Source of the DNA: Cranoglanis bouderius
Taxonomy: Eukaryota > Chordata > Actinopteri > Siluriformes > Cranoglanididae
NCBI GenBank assembly: GCA_023630585.1
Contig: CM042553.1
Location: 21,110,020 to 21,174,019, forward strand
Direction of reading: 5' to 3'
DNA: 64,000 nt
The position numbers were made by a program, and so were the translations under genes. The number at the start of each line of letters is the position of its first letter. Position 1 is the stretch's first letter. A model generated the notes under the pieces. The model saw only the letters and a program-made list of their open reading frames with translations. It searched no databases and had not been told where the DNA came from. Below, in pieces: positions 21,060 through 33,800 of this stretch.

Positions 21060-21880
21060 GGTTATTAACTTCCTCTTACTTAATTCTGACAAGACAGAAG
21101 TACTTATACTAGGACCACATGCAGTTAGAAATAAGTTTTCTGATTCCATAGTAACTCTGGATGGCCTTTCTGTTTCATCATGTGCAGCAGTAAAAGACCT
21201 TGGTGTGATTATTGACTCCAGTCTTTCATTTGATGCTCATGTAGATAATATTACTAGGATAGCCTTCTTTCATCTCAGAAATATTGCTAAGATAAGAAAT
21301 ATATTGTCACTACAGGATGCAGAAACATTAGTTCATGCTTTTGTCACCTCTAGGTTGGATTATTGTAATGCCTTACTGTCTGGATGTTCCAGTAGGAGCA
21401 TAAACAAACTCCAGTTAGTCCAGAATGCAGCTGTAAGAGTCCTGGACCCTATCTTATCCACACTGCATTGGCTCCCAGTAAAATATTGCATTGTTTATAA
21501 ATTTAGATCACTTGCTGCTGATCAGGATGGCCCCACATGGACAGCCTAATGATCACCATGATATTACTGTGGATTGTACATAATGATGGCTGTGGATGTT
21601 CTTTCTTGGATAGCCTTAGGACTACAATTGCTAAGGACAGTTTTGCACTCAAGTCTCCATCACTGAAACATTAATAACTGACCTTAAGTTAAAACTATAA
21701 TGAATTTAGAAATTACTTGGATGCTCATACTGATAAGTTATACATAAGCACATAAGTTACTGTTTACACCATTGCACCCTTTACCTATATAGTATACAGT
21801 TATTCTGTGTTACGCAGATGAGGATGGGTTCCCTTTTGAGTCTGGTTCCTCTCAAGGTTTTCTTTGAAATTTTTTGTATT
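21060..21880 (+). pseudogene. L2-type LINE ORF2 C-terminal part and 3' UTR
   Basis: Encodes FLLLNSDKTEVLILGPHAVR, VIIDSSLSFDAHVDNITRIA, LVHAFVTSRLDYCNALLSGC and PILSTLHWLPV, then loses frame. Continues through the 3' UTR (gggttcccttttgagtctgg) and stops where the Tc1 remnant begins. Confidence 0.85.
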
Positions 21881-23290
21881 TCTTCCTAAATTTGACCTGA
21901 AATTAAATTTTACCATTTTTTTATTGAGCTAAATTTTCCAACAATAAATATCTTTGTTGGTAAAAGTATGTGAACATGTAGAAGTATGATTTAATTCAAT
22001 CAAAGAAATTGAAGTCAGGTGTTTCAATGAAGAGAATGGCAATCAGGCATGAGTTTAGCAGGCCCTCCCATGTTTCAAGAAAATAAACTTGGCACTTTAT
22101 TATCAAAGTCTGGTCTTCACCACACAGGTTTATGGAGGTGTGCCATGTCTAGATCAAAGGAGATTCCTGAGGACCTCAGAAAAAGAGTTATTGATGCTCA
22201 CCAGGCTGGAAAAGGTTACAAAACCATTTCTAAAGAGTTCACCCTCCAGCAATCCACTGTGAGGCATATGATTGATGAAATTCAGCACCACTGTTACTCT
22301 CCCAAGGAGTGTCCAGTAAAAGTCACTCTAAAGGCATGGTGAATAATATCACGGGAAGTCAGAAAGAACTCCAGGTTAATATCTAAGGACCAACAGGCCA
22401 CTCTTGAATTGAGTAATGACAATATTCATGAGTCCACCATCAGACGAACACTGAACAAGAACAGTGTGCATGGCAGGATACTGTAGCAAAGAGAAAGCAA
22501 CTCCAAAAAGAACACTGCTGAAGTTTGCTCAAGACCATGTGGATATGCCAGAAGCCTACTGGAAGAATGTTCTATGGACAGATGAATCAAAAATAGAACT
22601 TTTTTTTTTTTTTAATGAAAAGCATTATGTTTGTTGAAAACCAAATACTGCATTCCAACATAAGAATCTCATCTCAGCTGTGAAGACTGGGGGTGGTAGC
22701 ATCATGGTTTGGGGCTGCTTTGCTGCTTCAGGTCCAGACAGCTTTCGATTATCGATGGACCTATGAATTCTGGATTGTACCAGCAATTTCTACAGGAGAA
22801 TGTCAGGGTATTTCTTCGTGAACTGAAGCTTAACCATATGTGGGTCATGCAGCAAGACAATGACCCTAAGCACACAAGTAAGTCTACAAAGAAATGGTTA
22901 AAGCAGAAGAAATGTAACATTTTGGAATGACAAAGTCCATGTCCAGACCATAACCCAACAGAAATGGACCTAAAAAAGAGCAGTTCCTGCAAGGAAGCCC
23001 ACCAACATCACTGAGTTGAAGCTGTTTTGTAAGGAGGAATGGGCCAAAAATCCTTCCCATTGTGCAGGATTAATCACCAGTCACCGGAAGTTATAGGGGT
23101 CACAGCAGTTGCTGAAAGGTTCACATGCTTTTTCTGACAGAAATGTAAGAACTATAATGTTTTTGTGTAATTTGTTTAATTGGGTTCTCTTGATCTAGTT
23201 TTAGGACATAGATCTGATCACATTTCAGGTAAGACTTATGCAGAAATACAGAAAATTGTAAAGGTTTTGCAAACTTTCTAGCAGCACTGT
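21865..23290 (+). mobile_element. degenerate Tc1-like transposon
   Basis: Transposase pieces in several frames: MSRSKEIPEDLRKRVIDAH and QAGKGYKTISKEFTLQQSTV (HTH) at 22147-22340, IMVWGCFAASGP at about 22705, and WVMQQDNDPKHTSKSTKKWL (second Asp) at about 22840. Many stops, and a 15-bp poly-T inside the first catalytic region. The left terminus is truncated against the L2 tail; the right terminus ends gcagcactgtaaa near 23290. Confidence 0.85.
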
Positions 23291-24171
23291 AAATTAATAC
23301 ATATTAATATATATCCACTGTGACCCTGAGAAGGATAATGCATTTACTGACGATGAATAAATGAAATATAGTATTAAAATGTGGGTACATTAAGAATAAT
23401 TGTATTAACAAATGTAATGTATCCAAAGTTTAAAAAATATTAAAAACATAATTATGGAAGTAGAAATAAAAATGGAATAAATTATTACATAAAGCAAAGG
23501 CAAAAACAGTTGCTTAAAGAATATTTTCTAAAAACTCCCTTGAGGCTCTGTGGTGAGACTGCTCATTTACTTACTAATAATCCATGTCTGAGAGTACTAA
23601 CAATTTGGTTTGCAAATGACAGTGAACAAGCATCTCCACTTAATGTGACTTTCTGGAGTTTAAAAAGGAATAACATTTAAATGTTTTATCAAATAGCTCT
23701 TTATCTAAACAAAGTGTGAATTGTACAATATCTTCGACTCACTTGATATTGTTTGCAGTGTTAAACATTATTGATAGAGATTTCAAAGCACTTCTGTAAG
23801 TAGCTTTGGATAGGGGCATCTGCCAAAGGCATAAATGTAAATGTAAACAGTGACAATAGTGGCACCCTGTGATTTCAAAATCTTGGGGTAATATTGCAAA
23901 ATCTCCTCAAACAAAGTTGGTAAAGACCCTAGGTTCTTTATTCTTAGCTTGCCCTCAAAGGAAATGTTCCTTAGTAGAGAAGAATTCAAACTGTGTGATA
24001 AACTACTACTGCATCCTAAAACCTCCTACTTTCACTTAGTGGTAGGAGATCTATCAGATACTATAAGAGTACCTCTGGACCTGGGGATAGAATGGAATCT
24101 TAATTTGATTCAGGAGACTGACTAAAGCACTGTGCACACTCGAATTTCACTGTGCTGTAATGTATTCTGTC
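23291..24171. other. intergenic, little recognised
   Basis: AT-rich sequence with a SINE tail scrap at about 23790-23850 (tagctttggataggggcatc). No gene seen. Confidence 0.5.
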
Positions 24172-24696
24172 AGCACCATATCACCCTGCAGTTCTTGCCT
24201 GGTTTCCCATTGAAATTAAGCAGGGTTGAGTCTGGCCAGTGCCTGGATGGGAGATCTCCTGGGGGAAAACTGAGGTTGCTACTGGAAGTGGTATTAGGGT
24301 GGCCAGCAGGTGGTGCTCTCCCGTTGTCCTTGTGTATCTTGGTCCTAATGCCCCAGTGTAGTGATGGGGACACTATACTGTAAAAAGAGCACTGTCTTTT
24401 GGATGAGACCTTAAACCGAGGTCCCTCTCGACTCTCTGTGGTCATTAAAAATCCCAATTCCCCCATTAGCCCTTATCTATCATGGCCCCCTAATAATCTC
24501 CAACTGTGAATTGGGTACATCTCTCTCTCCTCTCCACCTATAGCTGGTGTGCGGTGGGTGTTCTGGTGCACTATGGCTGCCGTCACATCATCCAGGTGGA
24601 GGCTACACACTGGTGGTGATTGAGGAGATTTCCCCCCATACTATGTAAAGTGCTTTGAGTGTCTAGAAAAGTTTTATATAAATGTACTGTAACTAA

Positions 24697-24728
<32 letters not shown>

Positions 24729-24735
24729 TACAAAT
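24172..24735 (+). mobile_element. 5S rRNA-derived SINE (SINE3 type)
   Basis: The head is a diverged 5S rRNA: accatatcaccctg at the start, aattaagcagggttgagtct (internal promoter region) and tggatgggagatctcctggg, in the right order and spacing. A LINE-like body and tail follow (gtaaagtgctttgagtgtct), ending in a (TTA)n run at about 24697-24728. SINEs built this way are established in fish (zebrafish SINE3). Confidence 0.88.
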
Positions 24736-25627
24736 AAAGGCTTATTTGTTTAATCTGACATGAAAACAAACTGGCTTAAGTTACTCTGGATAAGGGTGTC
24801 TGCTAAATGTTGTGAACATAATAAAAATAAGCAATTTAAACTCAACAGTATATTCCATATATAAAAGTCCATGCAAATCCATGCAAATTAATTGATTTGA
24901 AGTCTATCAAGTTGAGGTTTACATTATTTATTCTTCTTATGCGCAAATTTACAGACCCTCAGGAGCAGGAGTAGGGTTCAAATGGTTTTCTGAAATTACA
25001 GGATTTTATACCAAATTTCTCTTGTAAACGCTCATACAAATGATTTACGCATAAATCTATTTCGAGTCCAGTTTGATTAATGAAACCCAATAATGTTTTG
25101 TTATCCTCAGACTACAGACTACTCGAATCATTCCTGCAAAGAGATTGCGAGTGAAATCAAGAATTTTGAAATACATCCAAAAAGTAATCTTAACGATAGT
25201 AAAATAATTTGATATTCATAGAAAGGCTACTAAAATATGTTAAGATTGTTAATAATCTAAGCACGTCTATGGTATATAGCTTACGTTAGCTTAAACCTCA
25301 CAAAAGTAAGGCTGCCTGTAAAAATGGTAGCAAAAACGCTGAAACCTATCCTAGGTGTTTAAGGGTTATTATAACACTAACATCACAAAACATTGTGTTA
25401 TTAAAACTGAATAATAATTAAATGACTAAATGATTGTGTAAAAAATATATAGCTGATTTGGTTACAAAAGATTTTTCATTAAAGACAGTATTAAAATGTG
25501 AAGTTCTTTAAGCTCTGTGGTGAGACTGCTCATTTACTTAAAATAATCAATGGCTGACAGTTTATTTATTTTGTTTGCAAATTACTCTGATCAAGTGCTT
25601 TCCCATGAGAATGTCTGTATACACGTA
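24736..25627. other. intergenic, no gene seen
   Basis: AT-rich, with a SINE-tail scrap at about 24783-24815. No ORF or element otherwise recognised. Confidence 0.5.
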
Positions 25628-26019
25628 CAGTGCCCTCCACTAATATTGGCACCCTTCGTAAATATGCAAAGAGCAAAGAAGGCTCTGAAAAATTGTCTTT
25701 ATTGTTTAAGCTTTTGATCTTTTGTTTAAAAAAAAATCACAAAAATACTCTGCTCTCATGGATATCAAACAATTGCAAACGAAAGACAGGTTTATCAAAA
25801 AAATATATTTGTTAAATATAGGTGTGCAACAATTATTGGCACCCCTGTGAATTCATATGAGAAAAATATATTTGAAGGATTTTCCATTGATCTTTTATAT
25901 TTTGTTTAGTACACCTGGTTGACTAGGAACAGGAAATTGTTCAACAATGACTTCCTGTTTCACAGGAGTATAAATATGAGGTAATGCATAGGCCAAATTC
26001 CCTTAGTCATTCATAACAA

Positions 26020-27164
26020 TGGGTAAGACCAAGGAATATAGCTGTGATGCGCGGCAAAAGGTTGTTGAGCTTCACAAAATGGAAAGTGGCTATAAGAAAA
26101 TAGCACAAGCATTGATCCTCTCAGGGAGTTTTTCCTTGCCACCGTCACCTCTGGCTGCTCATTAGGGATAAATTCATACATTTAAAATCTATGTCCTGAA
26201 TTTATATATTTCTGTAAAGTTGCTTTGGGACAATGTCCATTGTTAAAAGCGCTATACAAGTAAAACTGAATTGAATTGAATTGAATCGAAAATGCCCATT
26301 TCCACCATCAGGGCAATAATTAAAAAGTTCCAGTCAACTGGAAATGTTATAAATCAACCTGGAATTGGACGTGTGTCTATATTGTCTCAACGCACTGTGA
26401 AGAGGATGGTTTGAGTTGAAGTTAGTTGCATCTCGGGGTCAGAAAGTCTCCAAAACTACAATCCGAAGTCACCTACATCACCACAAGTTGTTTGGAAGGG
26501 TTTCAAGAAAAAAGCCTCAACTCTCATCCAAAAACAAACGCAAGCGTCTTCAGTTTGCCAGACACTACTGGAACTTCAAATGGGATCGGGTTCTATGGTC
26601 AGATGAAACCAAAATAGAGCTTTTTGGCAATAAACACCAGAGGTGGTTTTGGAGCACACAGAGAGGTAGCCATATGGAAAAGTACCTCATGCCCACGGTT
26701 AAATATGGTGGTGGCTCTTTAATGTTTTGGGGCTGTTTTTCTGCCAGAGGACCTGGACATTTTGTTAGGATACATGTCATCATGGAATCAAATATCAACA
26801 GATATTAAATGAAAACCTGACTGCCTCTGCCAGAAAGCTTCAAATGGGCCGTGGTCGGATCTTCCAGCAGGACAATGATCCAAAACATACATCAAAATCA
26901 ACACAAAAATGGTTTACTGACCACAAAATCAAGGTAATGCCATGGCCATCCCAGTCCCCTGACTTGAAACCCATAGAAAACCTGTGGGGTGAACTGAAGA
27001 GGAGAGTTCACCAGTGTGGACCTCGAAATGTGAAGGATCTGGAGAGATTCTGTATGGAGGACTGGTCTCAGATTCCTTGTCATGTATTCTCCAACCTCAT
27101 CAGGCATTATAGGAGAAGACTTAGAGCTGTTATCTTGGCACAGGGAGGCAGCGCAAAGTATTGA
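26020..27164 (+). pseudogene. transposase of the outer Tc1, interrupted
   Basis: Starts MGKTKEYSCDARQKVVELHK at 26020, is cut by the L2 tail, resumes MPISTIRAIIKKFQSTGNV, then changes frame. 26416-26808 has VLWSDETKIELFG (first Asp) and FWGCFSARGPGHF; 26844-27164 has IFQQDNDPKHTSKSTQKW (second Asp) and PDLKPIENLWGELKRR (Glu), ending GGSAKY. The residues expected between SNINRY and MGRGRIF are frameshifted. All three catalytic positions survive but not in one frame. Confidence 0.9.
26108..26286 (+). mobile_element. L2-type LINE 3' tail nested in Tc1
   Basis: ctcagggagtttttccttgcc through caatgtccattgttaaaagc to a (ttgaa)n end. Splits the outer transposase after its 33rd codon or so. Confidence 0.85.
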
Positions 27165-27196
27165 CTAAAAGGGTGCCAATAATTGTTGTACATCTA

Positions 27197-28704
27197 CAGG
27201 TGCATCTCAATAAATTAGAATGTCGTGGAAAAGTTCAATTATTTCAGTAATTCAACTCGAATTGTGAAACTCGTGTATTAAATAAATTCAATGCACACAG
27301 ACTGAAGTAGTTTAAGTCTTTGGTTCTTTTAATTGTGATGATTTTGGCTCACATTTAACAAAAACCCACCAATTCACTATCTCAACAAATTAGAATATGG
27401 TGACATGCCAATCAGCTAATCAACTCAAAACACCTGCAAAGGTTTCCTGAGCCTTCAAAATGGTCTCTCAGTTTGGTTCACTAGGTAAGCCACAAACATT
27501 CATTGCCAAAGAAGCTGGCTGTTCACAGAGTGCTGTATCCAAGCATGTTAACAGAAAGTTGAGTGGAAGGAAAAAGTGTGGAAGAAAAAGATGCACAACC
27601 AACCGAGAGAACCGCAGCCTTATGAGGATTGTCAAGCAAAATCGATTCAAGAATTTGAGTGAACTTCACAAGGAATGGACTGAGGCTGGGGTCAAGGCAT
27701 CAAGAGCCACCACACACAGACGTGTCAAGGAATTTGGCTACAGTTGTCGTATTCCTCTTGTTAAGCCACTCCTGAACCACAGACAACGTCAGAGGCGTCT
27801 TACCTGGGCTAAGGAGAAGAAGAACTGGACTGTTGCCCAGTGGTCCAAAGTCCTCTTTTCAGATGAGAGCAAGTTTTGTATTTCATTTGGAAACCAAGGT
27901 CCTAGAGTCTGGAGGAAGGGTGGAGAAGCTCATAGCCCAAGTTGCTTGAAGTCCAATGTTAAGTTTCCACAGTCTGTGATGATTTGGGGTGCAATGTCAT
28001 CTGCTGGTGTTGGTCCATTGTGTTTTTTGAAAACCAAAGTCACTGCACCCGTTTACCAAGAAATTTTGGGGCACTTCATGCTTCCTTCTGCTGACCAGCT
28101 TTTTGAAGATGCTGATTTCATTTTCCAGCAGGATTTGTCACCTGCCCACACTGCCAAAAGCACCAAAAGTTGGTTAAATGACCATGGTGTTGGTGTGCTT
28201 GACTGGCCAGCAAACTCACCAGACCTGAACCCCATAGAGAATCTATGGGGTATTGTCAAGAGGAAAATGAGAAACAAGAGACCAAAAAATGCAGATGAGC
28301 TGAAGTCCACTGTCAAAGAAACCTGGGCTTCCATACCACCTCAGCAGTGCCACAAACTGATCACCTCCATGCCATGCCGAATTGAGGCAGTAATTAAAGC
28401 AAAAGGAGCCCCTACCAAGTATTGAGTACATGTACAGTAAATGAACATACTTTCCAGAAGGCCAACAATTCACTAAAAATGTTTTTTTATTGGTCTTATG
28501 AAGTATTCTAATTTGTTGAGATAGTGAATTGGTGGGTTTTTGTTAAATGTGAGCCAAAATCATCACAATTAAAAGAACCAAAGACTTAAACTACTTCAGT
28601 CTGTGTGCATTGAATTTATTTAATACACGAGTTTCACAATTTGAGTTGAATTACTGAAATAAATGAACTTTTCCACGACATTCTAATTTATTGAGATGCA
28701 CCTG
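27197..28704 (+). mobile_element. complete Tc1-like transposon with near-perfect ~200-bp TIRs
   Basis: TA flanks at 27195-27196 and 28705-28706. The terminal inverted repeats (from caggtgcatctcaataaatt) extend about 200 bp, and by eye differ at only about two positions. Encloses an uninterrupted 321-codon transposase. Inserted in the 3' half of an older Tc1; by structure it is the youngest and best preserved DNA transposon in the window. Confidence 0.96.
27460..28425 (+). CDS. Tc1/mariner transposase, intact (321 aa)
   Basis: Cut-and-paste transposase acting on the enclosing inverted repeats. Full length for a Tc1 transposase, with no stop or frameshift. The N-terminal paired-like HTH domains span roughly residues 1-120 (CSQSAVSKHVNRKLSGRKK; GRKRCTTNRENRS has the hinge and basic patch). 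The catalytic domain has VLFSDESKF (first Asp, about residue 142), DFIFQQDLSPAHTAKS (second Asp, about 226) and NSPDLNPIENLWG (Glu about 262, DD34E spacing), plus the Gly-rich region near MIWGAMSSAGVGP. Ends PTKY. The start is chosen as the ATG about 260 bp from the left end. Whether it is expressed cannot be seen; the integrity of ORF and TIRs together suggests recent activity. Confidence 0.95.
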   Translation: MVSQFGSLGKPQTFIAKEAGCSQSAVSKHVNRKLSGRKKCGRKRCTTNRENRSLMRIVKQNRFKNLSELHKEWTEAGVKASRATTHRRVKEFGYSCRIPLVKPLLNHRQRQRRLTWAKEKKNWTVAQWSKVLFSDESKFCISFGNQGPRVWRKGGEAHSPSCLKSNVKFPQSVMIWGAMSSAGVGPLCFLKTKVTAPVYQEILGHFMLPSADQLFEDADFIFQQDLSPAHTAKSTKSWLNDHGVGVLDWPANSPDLNPIENLWGIVKRKMRNKRPKNADELKSTVKETWASIPPQQCHKLITSMPCRIEAVIKAKGAPTKY

Positions 28705-28899
28705 TATATTTAACAAAGGTTTTAATTTTTTTTTTTGATAAACCTGTTTTGTTTGCAATTGTTTGATATCCATGAGAGCAGAGCATTTTTGTGAATTTTT
28801 TTAAACAAAAGATCAAAAGGTTAAACAATAAAGACAAATTTTCACAGCCTTCTTTGCTCATATTTACCGAGGGGGCCAATATTAGTGGAGGGCACTGTA

Positions 28900-29947
28900 T
28901 ATATATGTAGTATGTACATATGTATGTATACTAAGGTGTCCTGTGCATGTGCAGATGTGCCAGGTGTGCCTTATGTGACATCTATGAATAAGTGCTTTAC
29001 GTGTGTGTGTGTGTGTGTGTGTGAGTGAGACATCCATCTCCATCCTCAACATCTGAGATGCATTTCACTTACTGAAGAGAAGACAGATTGAAGAAGTAAA
29101 CCAAACCTGAAAGTGAAAGAAACTGCATTACAGAAGTCAGTTCTAAAGGGTTTTCAATGAAGTATAAGGTATTAAAATATACTAACTTGTGAAGATATAT
29201 TTAGAATATAAACGTACAAAAATGCCCATCATTTTAATTTAATATAGTTTACTCTACCCTTGTAGGTCCATAGAGTGGGTGACTCATGTGGGTGTAAGTC
29301 AAATTCAAATGATAAACCAAAACATTTGTGGAAAAGTTCTCCATATTCAGCCCTGTGTTATGCAGCTGTTGAAGTTCATTAAGAATATTCAAATTGAATG
29401 AGTGCAGCCTGTGAGATTCCTCTTGTCTGTAGCTTTTGGGGAAACAGTTTTGCATTTAAAACAAGCAGTTACCATGTTTATAGTTAATTTTGAGGCTTGA
29501 ATGTGTGAAATTGCAGCATGAACTACTCAATATACAGGATCCACTTAGCCCATTATAAGTGTTATTTATGTTGCAAAAGCACATTTAGTTAAATTGATCT
29601 TTCATATTCTCTGATACGTTCTTGCTCTTTATGTTAACAACATTTGCCTTTAAAATTAATATATATATATGTTTTCCTATTGAGCCTTCAACTTTATTCA
29701 CATTAATAGTCATAAACTAAAGTTGTGTGAAACTATACATTGTGACCTTAGCATTATAAGATGTAACCTTCCATTCTTCACACAGATAAAACCTTATAAT
29801 ACTAAGGGCATGACATGTCTGAGAGAAGCACCTGCCTAATTTTCAACGTGACTGTGGACCAGCCCCACTGTGTTCCACCTTAAATATTCCCTAGTTATTT
29901 GCCTAAATTGGTTGCAAATTTCAGATGTATTTTTTCACCCAGTTGGC
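28900..29947. other. intergenic sequence upstream of the SNTX-galectin gene
   Basis: A (GT)n run at about 29002-29022, otherwise AT-rich; no ORF supported. Presumably holds upstream control sequence of the downstream gene, but no specific site was identified. Confidence 0.5.
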
Positions 29948-30046
29948 TATAAATATCTGACAAATAAGAGAAGAGGAAGCTAGTTAAGACTGGCAACAAT
30001 AAAACATTTATCTGTTTCTGTGTTCTAGAGAAAACTTTTAGACAAG
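29948..30046 (+). promoter_or_regulatory. TATA box and noncoding first exon of the SNTX-galectin gene
   Basis: tataaata at 29948-29955. Transcription would start about 30 bp later (near 29978). The putative noncoding exon ends gacaag before gtaagaac (donor at 30047), and the next acceptor, ttttctttacag at 30352-30363, lies two bases before the ATG of the coding sequence. Inferred from spacing and consensus only. Confidence 0.6.
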
Positions 30047-30365
30047 GTAAGAACATTACAGCTTCTATTACAACTAGTACTGCTGTAACTACTGCTGTAA
30101 CTACTAATATTACTGTTACTACAGATATTTATATTACTTTTACTAATATTATTAATGTACTTCATAATACTACTATTATAATTAATGATTCTATATTAAG
30201 AAATTTCAAGTTCACACATTTGCTACTGTTTTGGCCCTGTATTCCAGCAATATGGATTTGAATCTAGGTTTTAGGGTTTTGCTATGTTGGAATGTCCACA
30301 GTGAGAAAATGCCTCTGTCTGGGTAGAAGTTATTTTTTACTGTATACTGTATTTTCTTTACAGTT

Positions 30366-30803
30366 ATGGAGTCCAAAACCATTGAGATGGCAGCTCTAGG
30401 AAGGGCTCTGCATCCCGGCACCCTGTACGACTGCCGCAGTGATTCCTTAATTCCAGGTAAACGTCCCACAATATTTTACTTGCAAGGTTTTTTGACATTG
30501 GATTCACCATCTGGAATTAAATTAGATAACAATTACCCAAATTAAAGCTATGTACTAAAAAAAATGAAATTTCGTGCATTAATTGTGGAACAAGTAAAGA
30601 AGTGTCGGAGATGTAAGTGCTGCTCGGACAGTTAAGCTCGAGATGTGTGTGAAGTTTGTTTTGTTGCAGTGTGAATATCAGTTATTCACTGAGAGTATGT
30701 TCTAATCATTTGACCCTGATAAATGTGCACAGAAAACTATGAATGCCATTCAAGGACCATGCTTATGTATTGTACATGTAAATATGACAATTCGTATTCA
30801 TTC

Positions 30804-30857
<54 letters not shown>

Positions 30858-33800
30858 TAATAATAATAATTGTGCTTATGAAGTTCCTCTGTATCTTAAC
30901 TGGAGACAATACCTCTCAAGACAACATTTGATAAGGCATGTTAATTACCATAATTTATTCATAAAACCTACTTAAAGTGAGTTGTAACAGTATCACCATG
31001 AACATGTTTTTGTTTAGTGGAGAACCAATAACAGCAAATTTAAAGCAAATGTACATATATAATGCCACAATGGCCATGGAGCCACCACTTGAGCAAAGCT
31101 GGCAGCCTTAGATGCATCAACTGCACCAAGGTTTTGGTTTCAATAATCTGAATGGACCACCCAGAAAATGATGTCTAGATCCTGTGCAGCACTAGGCTGA
31201 TAAATTCAAATAACTAATAAGTAACTGGGCAGTGGTAGCTCAGTGGTTAAGATGTTGGGCTACTGCTCAGAAGGTCATGATTTCAAACCCCAGCACTGCC
31301 AGGCTGCCACTGTTGGGCTCAAATGCTCAGATGTATAAATGAGATAAAATGTAAGTCACTCCAGATAAGGGCATCTGCCAAATGCCATAAATGAGTATCT
31401 ATTTATGAAACATTTTTACTTAAGTTGGCATATCATTTATAACTAACAGTTTTTGTTGCACAGTTTGTGACAGAAGTATCAGTTGCAGTCTCTCACTCAT
31501 TTCAGGTATTTCTCTGTGGGATAATGAAACAATAAAGAAGGGTTTGGATTCTCGTCGACAGCCCAAGACAGATCTGAATTTCACTGCTTCTGACTCTCTC
31601 AATGAGAAAGCCAAACTTCTAGAAGTGAGTGCCTCCCTTAAAGCTAGCTTCCTGGGTGGTTTAGTCGAAGTTGGAGGGTCGGCCAGGTACATGCGTGATA
31701 ACAAATCCTCAGCACGTCAGAGCCGGGTTTCTCTGCAGTACAGCCAGACAACAAAATTTGAACAACTTACTATGGACCAGATGGGCAATATCACCTATCC
31801 TCAAGTCTTTGAAGAGAGAACTGCCACACATGTTGTTACTGCTGTACTGTATGGCGGTCAAGCTTTCATGGTGTTCGATCTAACAGCCAGTGAGAATGAG
31901 GATAAAGAAGAAATCGAGGGAAACCTAAATGTAATGGTCCAAAAGATACCTTCACTTTCCATTGAAGGAGCAGGAGCGCTAACCATGAGTGAAACAGAAA
32001 GGAAATTAGCGGACGCTATCAACTGTACATTTTATGGTGACTATGAACTTGAGCAGAACCCCACCACATACATGGAGGCCCTCCAGCTGTACAGGAAGCT
32101 TCCATCTCTGCTGAGGGAGAGGGAGAATGATGCAGTACCAATGAAAGTTTGGCTTTATCCCCTTGCACTACTGAGTAAAAAAGCAGCTACACTGGAGAGG
32201 GAAATTCATAAGACACTGATCACTAAAACAGAAACTTTATTGGAAGAACTGGGAATTGCAGAGACTCAATGCAATGACCTGATTACAAACGCAACAGTAA
32301 ATGATTTCAAAGATGTGAAACTAAGGCTGAAGACATTTCAGGATTTGCTAGACATCTACAAGGTGAAATTTCTAAAAGCACTGCGTAGGCTCATTCCTGC
32401 TATTCGGGGTGGAAAGGAGCAGGAGCAGGCACTAACAGACATCATAACCATCCATCAGAAGTCTCCCTTTAGAGCTGAGAAGCTGAATCAGTGGCTTGAG
32501 TACAGACAGGGTGAAATAAATCTGCTGAATCTCTATACTCAGAAACTGAGTGGTGTCCCTGTTGTAAAATGCTCAGTGCTGATGAACAACATTCTCTTTA
32601 ATCCCAATGTTGATATTGTAGTGTGCTTCTGCTTTAACTCTCTGATGGATGAAGACCGATATTTGTCAATTCTAACTACATTTCTGCAAGTGGATGAGTT
32701 TGAAGAATTGTCACCAATTCCAGAGTCAGCTGACCAAGACATCAAGGTCTGGTTCCACAATCCTGAAGTAACTGAGAAATTGAAAGATAAGCTTTTTCTC
32801 TTCAAAGGTTTTTTTCAGGCTAATAAAGATGAGAGAAAAACCAGGTTTGTCATTGTGCCAGTCTCTGACCCCTCCAATCCTGGAATCTCCATCCGTCTTT
32901 ACAGTAAAGGGAAAATGGTGGACAGCACATTTCAACCTGTGTCCAAACCCCCTGCACCCAAGGTGGACATTCAGGACAGAAATGTAATCCTTAAGCTGCA
33001 GAAGTCCCCAACTGGTTCGACAGTGCGGTTCAGAGTGGAACACAGGATAATACAGGCCACTGATTCAGAAGCTGATGTGGAAAAATGGGAAGTCACAGAG
33101 ACTCCAGATGCTCAGGAGAACTTCACACTGACTGGACTTCATCTAAAAAAACAATACAGGATTCGGTACAGAGCAGTTAGTGAATTTGGAGCAAGTGAAG
33201 CCAGTGACTCTGTCCTCTTCTCTGCTCATGGAAAATATAAATTATCTGTGAGCCGGATATGGGTTAGTTAACATTTTACATTTCTACTAATTTATTTTCA
33301 CATGTGCAAGATTTGTAACTCTATATATTGTCAGCCTAAATGTAGTTCAGATGGCTTTTTATGAGATTAGATGAAAAAAAAAAAGATTAAGTTTTGACCA
33401 CAATTGGCCTGCACAACATTTCATACAATTGTCTAACACACTCTTCATATCACAGGGAAATAGATCTCTCATAGTTTACTGCTCAGAAGAGGTGACATTA
33501 AGTATAGAACTAGCTGTCACTATAAATTCAAATATAAATATGTGAACTTCTCCTCAATCATTTTTCGTACAGGTTTTTACAATAATGCTTTATTCAACAA
33601 CCCACACCAACACAAAACACAACTTTGATTAATTTACCTATTTTATCCACAACTGTAATGAAACAGGCCAATCAACCCAGATTAAACCAACACAGATATT
33701 TCCCATTCATATTCTGACACACACATTTACCTTGTGCTTACACTCACTGGTCATTTTATCCTACCACACAGGTCACTTTGCAGATTTAGTACAATTAGGG

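Larger units (their letters stand above)
25628..28897 (+). mobile_element. Tc1-like transposon, host of nested insertions
   Basis: TA flanks at 25626-25627 and 28898-28899. Terminal inverted repeats of about 200 bp (left cagtgccctccactaatatt; the right end is its complement with few changes). It is interrupted by an L2 tail (about 26108-26286) and by a complete second Tc1 at 27197-28704. Without these it would be about 1.6 kb, the normal Tc1 size. Confidence 0.95.

Noticed and set aside
24172..24290. A functional 5S rRNA gene
   Set aside because: Many substitutions and insertions, no terminator at the 5S end, and it is continuous with a SINE body.
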